Source: an uncultured Fidelibacterota bacterium
Lineage (GTDB): Bacteria; Marinisomatota; Marinisomatia; Marinisomatales; UBA1611
Direction of reading: 5' to 3'
DNA: 6,274 bases
NCBI GenBank assembly: GCA_913045415.1
Contig: CAJWPW010000071.1
Span: 1-6,274, forward strand
The translations under genes were made by a program, and so were the position numbers. The notes beneath the pieces were generated by a model. That model was not told where the DNA came from. It searched no databases and saw only the letters and a list, made by a program, of their open reading frames with translations. Of this stretch, positions 1 to 6,222 are shown piece after piece. Each line of letters begins with the position of its first letter. Positions within the stretch are counted from its first letter, which is position 1.

Positions 1-1088
1 GTACGGGTTTGTAACATCCATAATCGGCCATCCTGAATAGTGAATTCAATATCCTGCATATCAGAATAATGGACTTCTAAGTTATTCCGAATCTCGGCAA
101 GTTGCGCATATAGCTCTGGCATAGATGATTCTAGTGAAGGAAGGTTCTGAGTTTCAGATGTTTTTGTGTCTTCATTTAATGGATTCGGCGTTCGGAGCCC
201 AGCAACAACATCTTCACCCTGTGCATTGGATAGCCATTCCCCAAAAAAAATATTTTCTCCCGATGCAGGATTTCGGGTAAACGCTACACCTGTTGCAGAA
301 CTTTCTCCCATATTACCAAAGACCATAGCTTGAACATTCACTGCCGTTCCCCATTGGTCTGGAATATTTTCAATCCGGCGATAACTGATGGCACGGCTTC
401 CATTCCAACTTAAGAAAACAGCCTTGATACCGCCCCAAAGTTGTGCCATGGGGTCATCAGGGAAATCATTATCCAGTGTTGTGCGTATCTCAGATTTGAA
501 GGAGTCTGAAACTGTAATCCAATCATCCGCAGAAAGATCTGTGTCATCCACTAATCCTTTCTCTTTTTTGTAAGTATCTAGAATATTCTCGAGTTTTTGG
601 CGAATACCTTCTCCATCACGAGGTTCAATACCAGCAGCTTTTTCCATGACAACATCTGCATACATCATAATAAGTCTTCGGTAAGCATCATAGACAAACC
701 GGGGGTTATTGGTTTTTTTGATGAGTCCGGGAATGGTAGATGAAGCCAGTCCAACATTAAGAACTGTATCCATCATGCCCGGCATGGATTGGCGAGCACC
801 GGATCGCACAGAGAGCAAAAGTGGATTAGTCTCATCACCAAAATTTGAATCCATAATGGCTTCAACTTTTGAAAGAGATTCTTGGATTTGGGAATCTAAT
901 TCATCAGGAAAATTGAGATCATTTTTGTAATAATGTGTGCAAACATCGGTTGTGATAGTAAATCCGGGAGGGACTGGAATTCCCAAGTGGTTCATTTCAG
1001 CAAGATTGGCTCCTTTCCCTCCGAGTAGATTCTTCATTTCAGCTGTACCATCGGCTTCGCCGTTTCCAAAAAGATAGACGTATTTCAC
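1..1088 (-). CDS. ppdK: Pyruvate phosphate dikinase, N-terminal part (runs off the left edge)
   Basis: PPDK is a cytoplasmic enzyme that interconverts pyruvate, ATP and phosphate with phosphoenolpyruvate, AMP and pyrophosphate. The 362 residues visible here cover the N-terminal ATP-grasp nucleotide-binding domain. The start reads KYVYLFGNGEADGTAEMKNL, followed by LLGGKGANLAEM with Lys25. Next come SVRSGARQSMPGMMDTVLN with Arg95, GTAVNVQAMVFGNMG, and finally DIEFTIQDGRLWMLQTR with Asp346, Glu348 and Gln360. These correspond in order and spacing to the Lys22, Arg92, Asp321, Glu323 and Gln335 nucleotide-site residues of the Clostridium symbiosum enzyme, so the domain looks active. The central phosphohistidine domain and the C-terminal PEP/pyruvate domain (family length about 870-900 residues) lie outside the window. 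The start is GTG at 1088-1086: an in-frame TAA lies two codons upstream and AAAGGAAA sits 7 bases before the GTG. It lies 46 bases after the MORN-variant gene on the same strand. The identification is secure; the regulation is not visible. Confidence 0.97.
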   Translation of the reverse strand, partial: MKYVYLFGNGEADGTAEMKNLLGGKGANLAEMNHLGIPVPPGFTITTDVCTHYYKNDLNFPDELDSQIQESLSKVEAIMDSNFGDETNPLLLSVRSGARQSMPGMMDTVLNVGLASSTIPGLIKKTNNPRFVYDAYRRLIMMYADVVMEKAAGIEPRDGEGIRQKLENILDTYKKEKGLVDDTDLSADDWITVSDSFKSEIRTTLDNDFPDDPMAQLWGGIKAVFLSWNGSRAISYRRIENIPDQWGTAVNVQAMVFGNMGESSATGVAFTRNPASGENIFFGEWLSNAQGEDVVAGLRTPNPLNEDTKTSETQNLPSLESSMPELYAQLAEIRNNLEVHYSDMQDIEFTIQDGRLWMLQTR

Positions 1089-1095
1089 TGGTTAA

Positions 1096-1103
1096 TTTCC
1101 TTT
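1096..1103 (-). promoter_or_regulatory. Ribosome binding site of the PPDK gene
   Basis: AAAGGAAA on the minus strand lies 7 bases before the GTG at 1088. An in-frame TAA (1094-1092) closes the frame just upstream, so this site and that stop together fix the unusual GTG start. Confidence 0.7.
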
Positions 1104-1134
1104 ATATGTATGTAGTTATTTAAGTTAAAGTAGG

Positions 1135-4100
1135 CTAAAAGGCGGGGGAAAAATATCGTATTTCTTTTAGGTTTCCGTTTTTATCATAGAAGAACCATTT
1201 ATCTACCATTTTTCCATTTCGGTAGGCACCTTGCATTTCTTTTCTTGTTCTTTCGTGATCCCACCAACTGGCCCAGGTTGCATCTTTTTTCCCGTTGGCA
1301 TAGAAGCCTTCTGTAAGGCGACCATCTGAGAACCATGCTGTCCATTTTCCTTCTTTTGTTCCTTCGGTAAATGTGCCTTCTTGGACTTTTTCAGCATTTT
1401 CATTCCAAAATAACCAAAGCCCATCGGCGGTACCGTTGGCAAGATTTCCCTCTTTTTCTTTTGTTCCATTTTGATAGAAAAATGTCCAATGGCCATTCAT
1501 AATACCTGAGTCGTAGTTCCCATGAGATTTGACATGTTCATTATCATGCCATTCCGTCCATTGACCATGCATTTTACCATTTTTATATCCACCTTGTTCT
1601 TGCTTTCCACCACTCCAGGGAAGATCCGGTTCCGGCTCGGGAACATCCACCAGAATAATTTCTGGAACATCTTTGCCACTGGGGAACCATTTGACCCATT
1701 GACCATCTTTCTTACCTTCCTGGGTGCGGCCGAGAAAAAGATAGTCCAATTCCTGATTTTCCTGAGTGATGATTCCTGTAAACGGTGTATCTTCCCCTAA
1801 TTTATAGAAAATGGATTCACGTTCAACAAGATCTTCCAATGCGATTTGTTCCAGCCCTGATCCAAAATCAAAATCAAAATCTTTAATGCGCTTTGTGTTC
1901 CAATACGTCCAGACACCATCTGGTAACCCATTCTTAAAATAACCTTCGCGCTGCATAACACCATCTTCATAATAATAGGTGGTAAGACCTTCACGAATCC
2001 CACCTTGGTGAAAACCCTGTTCCTTAATCTGATCACTATTGGGATACCAGATAGCCCATGGGCCCTCTGGCTTATCTGATTTATAACTGGTCATTGTACT
2101 GCGATAACCATTTTCCCAATAAGTGCTGGGACCATCTAATCTTCCATGCTTGTAAAATTTTTCTTCCTGTTTTTCTTCAGGAGTCAACCACACTGTAGAT
2201 CGACCATCTCTTTCGCCACCGGAAAATGTGACTTCTTCTGCAACGGAACCATCTGTAGCAAAATATAGCCAAAGCCCATCTTGCTCATCATCCAGATAAT
2301 TTCCCTCTGATTGCTTTACGCCTGTATCGTACCACCAGGTCCAAATACCATTTTTTCTACCATCGATATAATGCCCTTCCATCTCTTTATTGTCATTGAG
2401 ATACCACCACCAGTTCCAGAGTTCTTCATCATTTTCTGCTTGATAAGTCCCTCCGTTGTAGGCCCATGTCCCATTCGTGAATGTCAGATTGTGATCATGT
2501 TCAAACCACCAGGCCCATTTCCCATGAGAATTCCCCTTATGGTAGGTTTGTTCCATGTGCAAGTGTCCATTTGAATACCAGTATTTATAACTGCCATCCA
2601 CTTTACCCATGTCAAATTGCCCTTGTTCTTTTAAGGTACCATCTTCGTACCAAAGTGACCAGTCACCATGTTTTTTCCCACGATAATAAACACCTTCAAC
2701 TTCTTTTTGACCATTGCCATACCATTGCACCCATTGACCATCCCGTTTTCCCGATGAAATCCGTCCCAATAGTAGATAATCCTTGATTCCACCTGTCTCA
2801 ATTACCATTCCAGTGTAGGATTTATGTTGCCCTATTTTATAAAATATTCCATCGCGTTCTTCAAGTTCGGCAATGCGAACTTGATCTAATCCAGTTCCAT
2901 AATCAAAAATAAAATCTGTTTCACCATTGGGATGAAAGTAGTTCCATATTCCCTCTTGTTCATTATTCCTAATGACACCTTCCCGGTCTTTGTTGCCATT
3001 ATCATACCAAATTGTAATTTTTCCATCAATAACACCATTAACAAAAGTTTCTTCTAATTTTTTATGATCTGCATTATTCCACTGTGTCCAGATGCCATGT
3101 TTTACATCATCCCTATAACTGCCTTCTTCGTCTTTCACCCCATCGGGTCGCCACCAGATCCATTGACCGTCTTTTTTACCGTTGGAATAATTTTCCTGCT
3201 GTTTCAGCGTACCATCTTCGTACCAAAGCGTCCATTTATTATTTTTATTGCCCTGGTTATTCTCGCCCTCAGTTACCTTGTAATTATCAACATTCCATTC
3301 GAGAAAAGGGCCGTGCTTGATACCTTTATCATAACTGATTTCTTGTGTTTTTCGTCCGTCATCTGCCCAATAAGTCCATTTATTATCTAATTTGTTATTG
3401 GCATATTGCCCTGATTTTTCCTTAATAATGCCATTTTCATACCAGGAAGTCCAACTGCCATTCAACTTTCCATTTCCGTAAGTAGCCTGGAATTTTTTAT
3501 TGCCATTTTCATACCAGGAAGTCCAGACGCTGTCCCGTTCCCCATTGGTAAATTTCCGTTCGGATTTTTTAGCGCCATCTGTAAACCATTGCAGCCAGAG
3601 TCCTTCCTGCTGACCATCGTGAAATCGCGTTTGTTCTTTTTTGATCCCTGTGTTATAATACCAAATCCAAAGCCCTTCTTGTTTTCCGGCTTCGTAAGTG
3701 CCTCCATCGGTTTTATTACCGCTATCATTCCATCGAAATATGGTACCGTCTAGTTTTCCACTTGTATAATTGGATTCTTCTTTTCGATTGCCATTTATAT
3801 ACCAAGTGGTCCAGAGTCCATCCCGGTTACCACCAGAATAAGATCCTTCCATTTTCATCTGGGGGGGATCATAAAATGTATCACCATCGATATCAAGAAT
3901 AACAGTCTCGGTAGAATCCCAAACACCGTTGCTTTCACCATCGTCCTGGGTGTTGGGTTCATCATCTTCACCGTAATCTTGATACACCTCGCCCTCATAC
4001 CAGAATGTCCAGAGTCCGTCCCGAACACCATTGGCATAATTGCCTTCAGTTTGAAGTGCCCCACTGGGGTAATTTGTCTTCACTAATCCATCGTTTTGGG

Positions 4101-4149
4101 CAAGAGCCATCGACGACAGAATGATAAAAATAACCAGTATTTTCCGCAT
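1135..4149 (-). CDS. Giant secreted MORN-variant (YwqK-type) repeat protein, 1004 aa
   Basis: This is an exported structural repeat protein of unknown role. Residues 1-18 (MRKILVIFIILSSMALAQ) form a signal peptide with an ALA-Q cleavage site. From residue 42 almost to the end run about 33 units of about 24 residues with the pattern [K/R]-x-D-G-x-W-T-x-W-Y-x-N-G-x-x-K-x-E-x-x-Y-x-N-G, the MORN-repeat variant (PF07661 type) of proteins often labelled YwqK-family antitoxin. Interruptions are an Asp-rich insert at about 57-97, two copies of a 56-residue module at 412-467 and 757-812, and a Pro/Glu linker at about 824-848 (PEPEPDLP). I counted about 63 Trp, near 6%. No enzyme domain, C-terminal sorting signal or second membrane segment is seen. 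I chose ATG at 4149 because GAGGAA lies 6 bases upstream and the signal peptide begins there. An in-frame ATG at 4212 would put 21 hydrophilic residues before the signal. It lies 136 bases after the preceding gene. Surface or envelope binding or scaffolding is inference. The antitoxin label should not be taken as its function. Confidence 0.88.
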   Translation of the reverse strand: MRKILVIFIILSSMALAQNDGLVKTNYPSGALQTEGNYANGVRDGLWTFWYEGEVYQDYGEDDEPNTQDDGESNGVWDSTETVILDIDGDTFYDPPQMKMEGSYSGGNRDGLWTTWYINGNRKEESNYTSGKLDGTIFRWNDSGNKTDGGTYEAGKQEGLWIWYYNTGIKKEQTRFHDGQQEGLWLQWFTDGAKKSERKFTNGERDSVWTSWYENGNKKFQATYGNGKLNGSWTSWYENGIIKEKSGQYANNKLDNKWTYWADDGRKTQEISYDKGIKHGPFLEWNVDNYKVTEGENNQGNKNNKWTLWYEDGTLKQQENYSNGKKDGQWIWWRPDGVKDEEGSYRDDVKHGIWTQWNNADHKKLEETFVNGVIDGKITIWYDNGNKDREGVIRNNEQEGIWNYFHPNGETDFIFDYGTGLDQVRIAELEERDGIFYKIGQHKSYTGMVIETGGIKDYLLLGRISSGKRDGQWVQWYGNGQKEVEGVYYRGKKHGDWSLWYEDGTLKEQGQFDMGKVDGSYKYWYSNGHLHMEQTYHKGNSHGKWAWWFEHDHNLTFTNGTWAYNGGTYQAENDEELWNWWWYLNDNKEMEGHYIDGRKNGIWTWWYDTGVKQSEGNYLDDEQDGLWLYFATDGSVAEEVTFSGGERDGRSTVWLTPEEKQEEKFYKHGRLDGPSTYWENGYRSTMTSYKSDKPEGPWAIWYPNSDQIKEQGFHQGGIREGLTTYYYEDGVMQREGYFKNGLPDGVWTYWNTKRIKDFDFDFGSGLEQIALEDLVERESIFYKLGEDTPFTGIITQENQELDYLFLGRTQEGKKDGQWVKWFPSGKDVPEIILVDVPEPEPDLPWSGGKQEQGGYKNGKMHGQWTEWHDNEHVKSHGNYDSGIMNGHWTFFYQNGTKEKEGNLANGTADGLWLFWNENAEKVQEGTFTEGTKEGKWTAWFSDGRLTEGFYANGKKDATWASWWDHERTRKEMQGAYRNGKMVDKWFFYDKNGNLKEIRYFSPAF
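1714..1881 (-). repeat. 56-residue inter-array module, copy 2 (residues 757-812)
   Basis: Copy 2 begins DFDFDFGSGLEQ and contains VERESIFYKLG, PFTG and LDYLFLGR. It aligns without gaps to the module at 2749-2916, with 25 of 56 residues identical by hand count. The IFYK-x-G...-F/Y-T-G signature resembles the segment that commonly opens ordinary YwqK-family proteins, so the module may mark where separate ancestral units were joined. Confidence 0.8.
2749..2916 (-). repeat. 56-residue inter-array module, copy 1 (residues 412-467)
   Basis: Copy 1 begins DFIFDYGTGLDQ and contains EERDGIFYKIG, SYTG and KDYLLLGR. Both copies are followed at once by a K-x-DGQWV-x-W repeat (KRDGQWVQW here, KKDGQWVKW after copy 2). 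The two copies are 345 residues apart, so a block of module plus array was probably duplicated. Confidence 0.8.
3429..3525 (-). repeat. Pair of identical 25-base segments 72 bases apart inside the repeat gene
   Basis: Bases 3429-3453 and 3501-3525 are identical over 25 bases and are spaced exactly one 24-residue unit apart. Both encode WTSWYENG in consecutive repeats. Elsewhere the array has diverged strongly, so this pair points to a recent unit duplication or local gene conversion. Confidence 0.75.
3859..3981 (-). other. Asp-rich insert with two EF-hand-like loops (residues 57-97)
   Basis: The first MORN-variant unit is split by about 40 residues rich in Asp and Glu. Two segments resemble calcium-binding loops. 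DGESNGVWDSTE (70-81) has acidic or Asn side chains at loop positions 1, 3, 5, 9 and 12 and Gly at 6. DIDGDTFYD (86-94) has Asp at 1, 3, 5 and 9. Calcium binding is inferred from this spacing only; no flanking helices of a true EF-hand are apparent. Confidence 0.5.
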
Positions 4150-4155
4150 GGTCAA

Positions 4156-4161
4156 TTCCTC
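4156..4161 (-). promoter_or_regulatory. Ribosome binding site that sets the start of the 1004-aa protein
   Basis: GAGGAA on the minus strand lies 6 bases before the ATG at 4149, good Shine-Dalgarno spacing. The rival ATG at 4212 has a GAGGGGG run directly abutting it with no spacer, which argues for the downstream start. Confidence 0.7.
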
Positions 4162-4193
4162 ATTGTCAGAGTATGAATAAAGTGAGGTTTTTT

Positions 4194-4214
4194 GGATGAA
4201 GAGTTGATTCATCC
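4194..4214 (-). promoter_or_regulatory. Inverted repeat in the leader of the large repeat gene
   Basis: A perfect 7-base stem (GGATGAA / TTCATCC) encloses a 7-base loop. It lies between the promoter-like element and the chosen ribosome binding site and covers the rejected ATG at 4212. On the coding strand it is followed by A residues, not T, so it is not an intrinsic terminator for these genes. It could be a leader hairpin or an operator. A match this short could also occur by chance. Confidence 0.35.
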
Positions 4215-4239
4215 CCCTCTCGGATACCTTTTGTCGTAA

Positions 4240-4268
4240 AAGTTAAGACAACGAAGCATTAAAGTCAA
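4240..4268 (-). promoter_or_regulatory. Possible sigma70-type promoter for the large repeat gene
   Basis: On the minus strand TTGACT (bases 4268-4263) and TAACTT (4245-4240) are separated by exactly 17 bases. The -35 box matches consensus at five of six positions. The -10 box matches at three, including the key first, second and last bases. It lies in the longest gap of the cluster, about 90 bases before the ATG at 4149. If the organism uses a different housekeeping promoter consensus this call fails. Confidence 0.35.
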
Positions 4269-4285
4269 AAAATTGTGAAAAAAGA

Positions 4286-5107
4286 TCAATCACCCTTATT
4301 TAGACGAATCCAGAAGCTTTGGCCGAACTTATCATTGAGATTAATAAGCCCTTCATTGGAGTTATTTGTTCCTAAAAATGAAGTTTCAGTCTCGAATTTA
4401 TTATTGGTCCGCAGGTAACCACCCCCATCACGGCCGTTGCCAAGATATGTAGTCATTTTCCCAAATTGGTTATACGTACGGAAATACCCGCTCCCAAGAA
4501 AACTCCCAGTTTCCCCGACAGCATCGTACACACGTAATTGACCGGAACTGTCTGCTCCTGTGCCGATGTAAACCGTTTCCTGCCCATCAAAATTATAAGT
4601 CCGTAAATACCCGCCGCCACTGGATCCAGTCCCCAAAAATAAGGTTCTTTCACCAAATTGGTTATAAGCCTGATAGTATCCTTCCCCAAGATATGATGAT
4701 GTTTCACCTTCATTATTATAAATACGAAGTTGCCCGGCATGGTCAGATCCTGTACCGAGATAAGATGTCTCTTTTCCGGAATTATTATAGGTCCGGATGT
4801 ACCCGCCACCCATTCTACCTGTACCAACATAGGCCGATTCATCGCCATTGCCATTGTAAGAGCGCATATAACCACCGCCATCTTTACCCGTACCAATAAA
4901 TAAGGTTGGCTCTCCATACTGATTATACGTTTGCATGTAGCCGTTGCCTAGATATCCCATGATCACACCACGATCATCTTCAATGGTTAAACTGCGAACG
5001 ACCAAATGTCCCAATTCATCCGTTTTTGCACGAAATCCTAAAGTCGCAAAAATCAACAGTGTTCCTAAAACACCAATGATCATACTTTTTGGATCAATGA
5101 CTTTCAT
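4286..5107 (-). CDS. Membrane-anchored Gly/Tyr/Asn tandem-repeat protein, 273 aa
   Basis: I do not recognise a named family with a known function. Residues 9-25 (MIIGVLGTLLIFATLGF) form one hydrophobic segment after a short N-terminus containing Lys, which suggests a signal anchor or an uncleaved export signal. After a short linker (DELGHLVVRSLTIEDDRG), residues 56-273 are ten units of pattern G-Y-x-R-T-Y-N-x-x-G-x-E-T-x-Y-L-G-T-G-x-x-G-G. Their lengths are 23, 23, 23, 18, 23, 23, 18, 23, 23 and 21. The short units begin GQLR and end LGE or LGS. Regular Gly turns and alternating aromatic residues suggest a beta-solenoid or stacked hairpins, which is inference. There is no Cys and no catalytic motif. 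ATG at 5107 is supported by GGAGG 5 bases upstream. It lies 44 bases after the 356-aa gene on the same strand, so co-transcription is likely. The last unit diverges (FGQSFWIRLNKGD) and looks like a cap. Confidence 0.88.
   Translation of the reverse strand: MKVIDPKSMIIGVLGTLLIFATLGFRAKTDELGHLVVRSLTIEDDRGVIMGYLGNGYMQTYNQYGEPTLFIGTGKDGGGYMRSYNGNGDESAYVGTGRMGGGYIRTYNNSGKETSYLGTGSDHAGQLRIYNNEGETSSYLGEGYYQAYNQFGERTLFLGTGSSGGGYLRTYNFDGQETVYIGTGADSSGQLRVYDAVGETGSFLGSGYFRTYNQFGKMTTYLGNGRDGGGYLRTNNKFETETSFLGTNNSNEGLINLNDKFGQSFWIRLNKGD
4352..4942 (-). repeat. Gly/Tyr/Asn repeat units of the 273-aa protein
   Basis: Nine full units (residues 56-252) alternate between long (23) and short (18) forms. Residues 79-142 and 143-206 are both 64-residue blocks of 23+23+18. 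The blocks are related: both end in a GQLR-x-Y unit with GET-x-S-x-LG. The residue 56-78 unit resembles the first unit of the second block (YNQ-x-GE-x-TLF-x-GTG), so one long unit was probably gained or lost between blocks. Confidence 0.85.
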
Positions 5108-5112
5108 AAAAG

Positions 5113-5117
5113 CCTCC
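5113..5117 (-). promoter_or_regulatory. Ribosome binding site of the 273-aa protein
   Basis: GGAGG on the minus strand lies 5 bases before the ATG at 5107. It is the strongest Shine-Dalgarno in the window. Confidence 0.75.
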
Positions 5118-5151
5118 GGGGTTTTTTGTCATTGAAATAATAATATGTAAT

Positions 5152-6222
5152 TTACTCATATTCATAGGTCATAACCTTAACTGGAATTTTTTGATCATCG
5201 CGCCAGCGACGAATCATATCGTATTGTTTTATTTGTACTATACGACTCTTTTCATCATAAGAATATACATTTTTTTCCAGCACTCGTTCTTCACCGTCTA
5301 AAATTACCTCTATGTATGGCCGGCCCCTATGATCCAAAAGCATCTCTTTTTTTGAAATAAGTTTTAATGTAGAATCGGCAAGATACTCGTAATATTTAAA
5401 ATTATCATCATCAAAAATATCAGTTAGTGTTTCTTCGATCACTCCGTTGGAATTATATATTGTAGATTTTGTACGCCGCCCCAAAATATCATATTCATAA
5501 GCCTTTGAGCCAATGGATTGGCCTAGTCGCCCTACCGATGTTTCATGGGTCAGGTGGCTATTTTCATTATGAAAATAAATAGATCGAAACATAACAGAAG
5601 GGTCAAAATATTCAGCCTTTTTATGGGGTATTTTCAATGAGTCCAATTCATAGGTTGTAATTTCAAGAATATAGTTATCATACAATTCTTTGTGATCAAG
5701 GACAGTTCCTGTGGAATCATAGTCGTAACTCTCGCCCCAGACCATTTCTCCCGCATCGGTTTTTAAAACCATCATTTCTGGATTAATTGCTTCAATTGGA
5801 TTATACCGAATCCGCTTAACGAGTAACCCCTGATCATCATATTTTTGAAATTCTTTCCAATAAAGCGTATCCCCAGCACCAAAAAGTGTCGTGATCATCC
5901 GCTTTCCGGCATGATCATTTTCAAAGCGGTAGGATAAAATCATCTCCCTATCATAACTCCGCTGGAGTTTGAGTCCTTCATCGGATCCAAGGACATAAAC
6001 ATATTTTTCACTTAAAGGCAAGGTGTGAGTATAAACGGTACTATCCACCATAAACCCTTTTTTGTCATAGTGTATAACGATGGAATTTTTAAGTTCTTGT
6101 GTCTCAACGCCGAAGCTATTAAAAACATGGAAAAATCTGATTCTAGTGGTTTCCCCAAACAAACAAGAGACCAAGATTGGGCACAAGAGCCAAATAGAGT
6201 AATTTAGTGAAGTCCTCATCAT
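5152..6222 (-). CDS. Exported YD-repeat-like protein, possible lipoprotein, 356 aa
   Basis: This protein has an export signal and loose tyrosine/aspartate repeats; its function is unknown. The N-terminus MMRTSLNYSIWLLCPILVSC has a hydrophobic stretch ending in LVSC, which fits a lipobox and would place the lipidated Cys at residue 20. Ordinary signal peptidase cleavage just after it is an alternative. The rest is mostly beta-type sequence with Y-x-Y-D-x-x-G motifs resembling YD/RHS repeats: YDDQGLLVKRIRY near 128, YDYDSTG near 166, YEYDILGRRTK near 241, YSYDEKSR near 319. The chain ends at MTYEYE, the beginning of a further motif. It lacks the RHS core-domain end and any toxin domain, and is far shorter than RHS proteins. 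The start is uncertain: TTG 6225, ATG 6222 and ATG 6219 are in frame in a row and no clear Shine-Dalgarno precedes them. The 49 bases from 6226 to the right edge show no gene. It is the first gene of the visible run, 44 bases ahead of the 273-aa gene. Confidence 0.85.
   Translation of the reverse strand: MMRTSLNYSIWLLCPILVSCLFGETTRIRFFHVFNSFGVETQELKNSIVIHYDKKGFMVDSTVYTHTLPLSEKYVYVLGSDEGLKLQRSYDREMILSYRFENDHAGKRMITTLFGAGDTLYWKEFQKYDDQGLLVKRIRYNPIEAINPEMMVLKTDAGEMVWGESYDYDSTGTVLDHKELYDNYILEITTYELDSLKIPHKKAEYFDPSVMFRSIYFHNENSHLTHETSVGRLGQSIGSKAYEYDILGRRTKSTIYNSNGVIEETLTDIFDDDNFKYYEYLADSTLKLISKKEMLLDHRGRPYIEVILDGEERVLEKNVYSYDEKSRIVQIKQYDMIRRWRDDQKIPVKVMTYEYE

Larger units (their letters stand above)
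1138..4026 (-). repeat. Array of about 33 Trp-rich MORN-variant units within the 1004-aa protein
   Basis: Units of mostly 24 residues (72 bases) begin with K/R/E-x-D/E/H-G and carry W-x-x-W-Y/F-x-x-G, then K-x-E-x-x-Y-x-x-G. Examples are KKDGQWIWWRPDG, KLNGSWTSWYENG and TKEGKWTAWFSDG. Most copies have diverged strongly, so this is an old array, with some locally similar neighbours. The family fold is known to be built of short beta hairpins. Confidence 0.88.

Noticed and set aside
388..930. Two plus-strand open frames of 61 and 73 codons
   Set aside because: They are antisense to conserved PPDK sequence, with no matching motifs or ribosome binding sites of note.
1101..1134. TATAAA as a -10 box for PPDK
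   Set aside because: The best -35 partner (TTTAAC, 17 bases away) is weak, and a start from this box would leave almost no leader and would cut into the ribosome binding site.
1203..3728. Many open frames overlapping the large repeat gene on both strands
   Set aside because: They are by-products of the periodic coding sequence: they mirror its repeat spacing, have no signal or family motifs, and lie fully inside a strongly supported gene.
1135..4149. YwqK-type toxin-antitoxin system
   Set aside because: The family label comes from a small Bacillus protein. This one is exported, many times longer, and has no neighbouring toxin-like gene.
1135..4149. CRISPR-like array suggested by regular 72-base spacing
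   Set aside because: The repeats are degenerate, in frame and protein-coding throughout. There are no conserved direct repeats with unique spacers.
4150..4212. Start of the large repeat protein at ATG 4212, adding 21 residues
   Set aside because: It would put a hydrophilic segment before a clear signal peptide, its purine run abuts the ATG with no spacer, and ATG 4149 has a well-spaced GAGGAA.
4453..4917. 154-codon open frame on the minus strand inside the 273-aa gene
   Set aside because: It is another reading frame of the same repeats. The 273-aa frame has the anchor, the Shine-Dalgarno and coherent repeats.
5152..6222. RHS toxin or polymorphic toxin
   Set aside because: Far too short, with no RHS core signature and no C-terminal toxin domain; only loose YD-like motifs are present.
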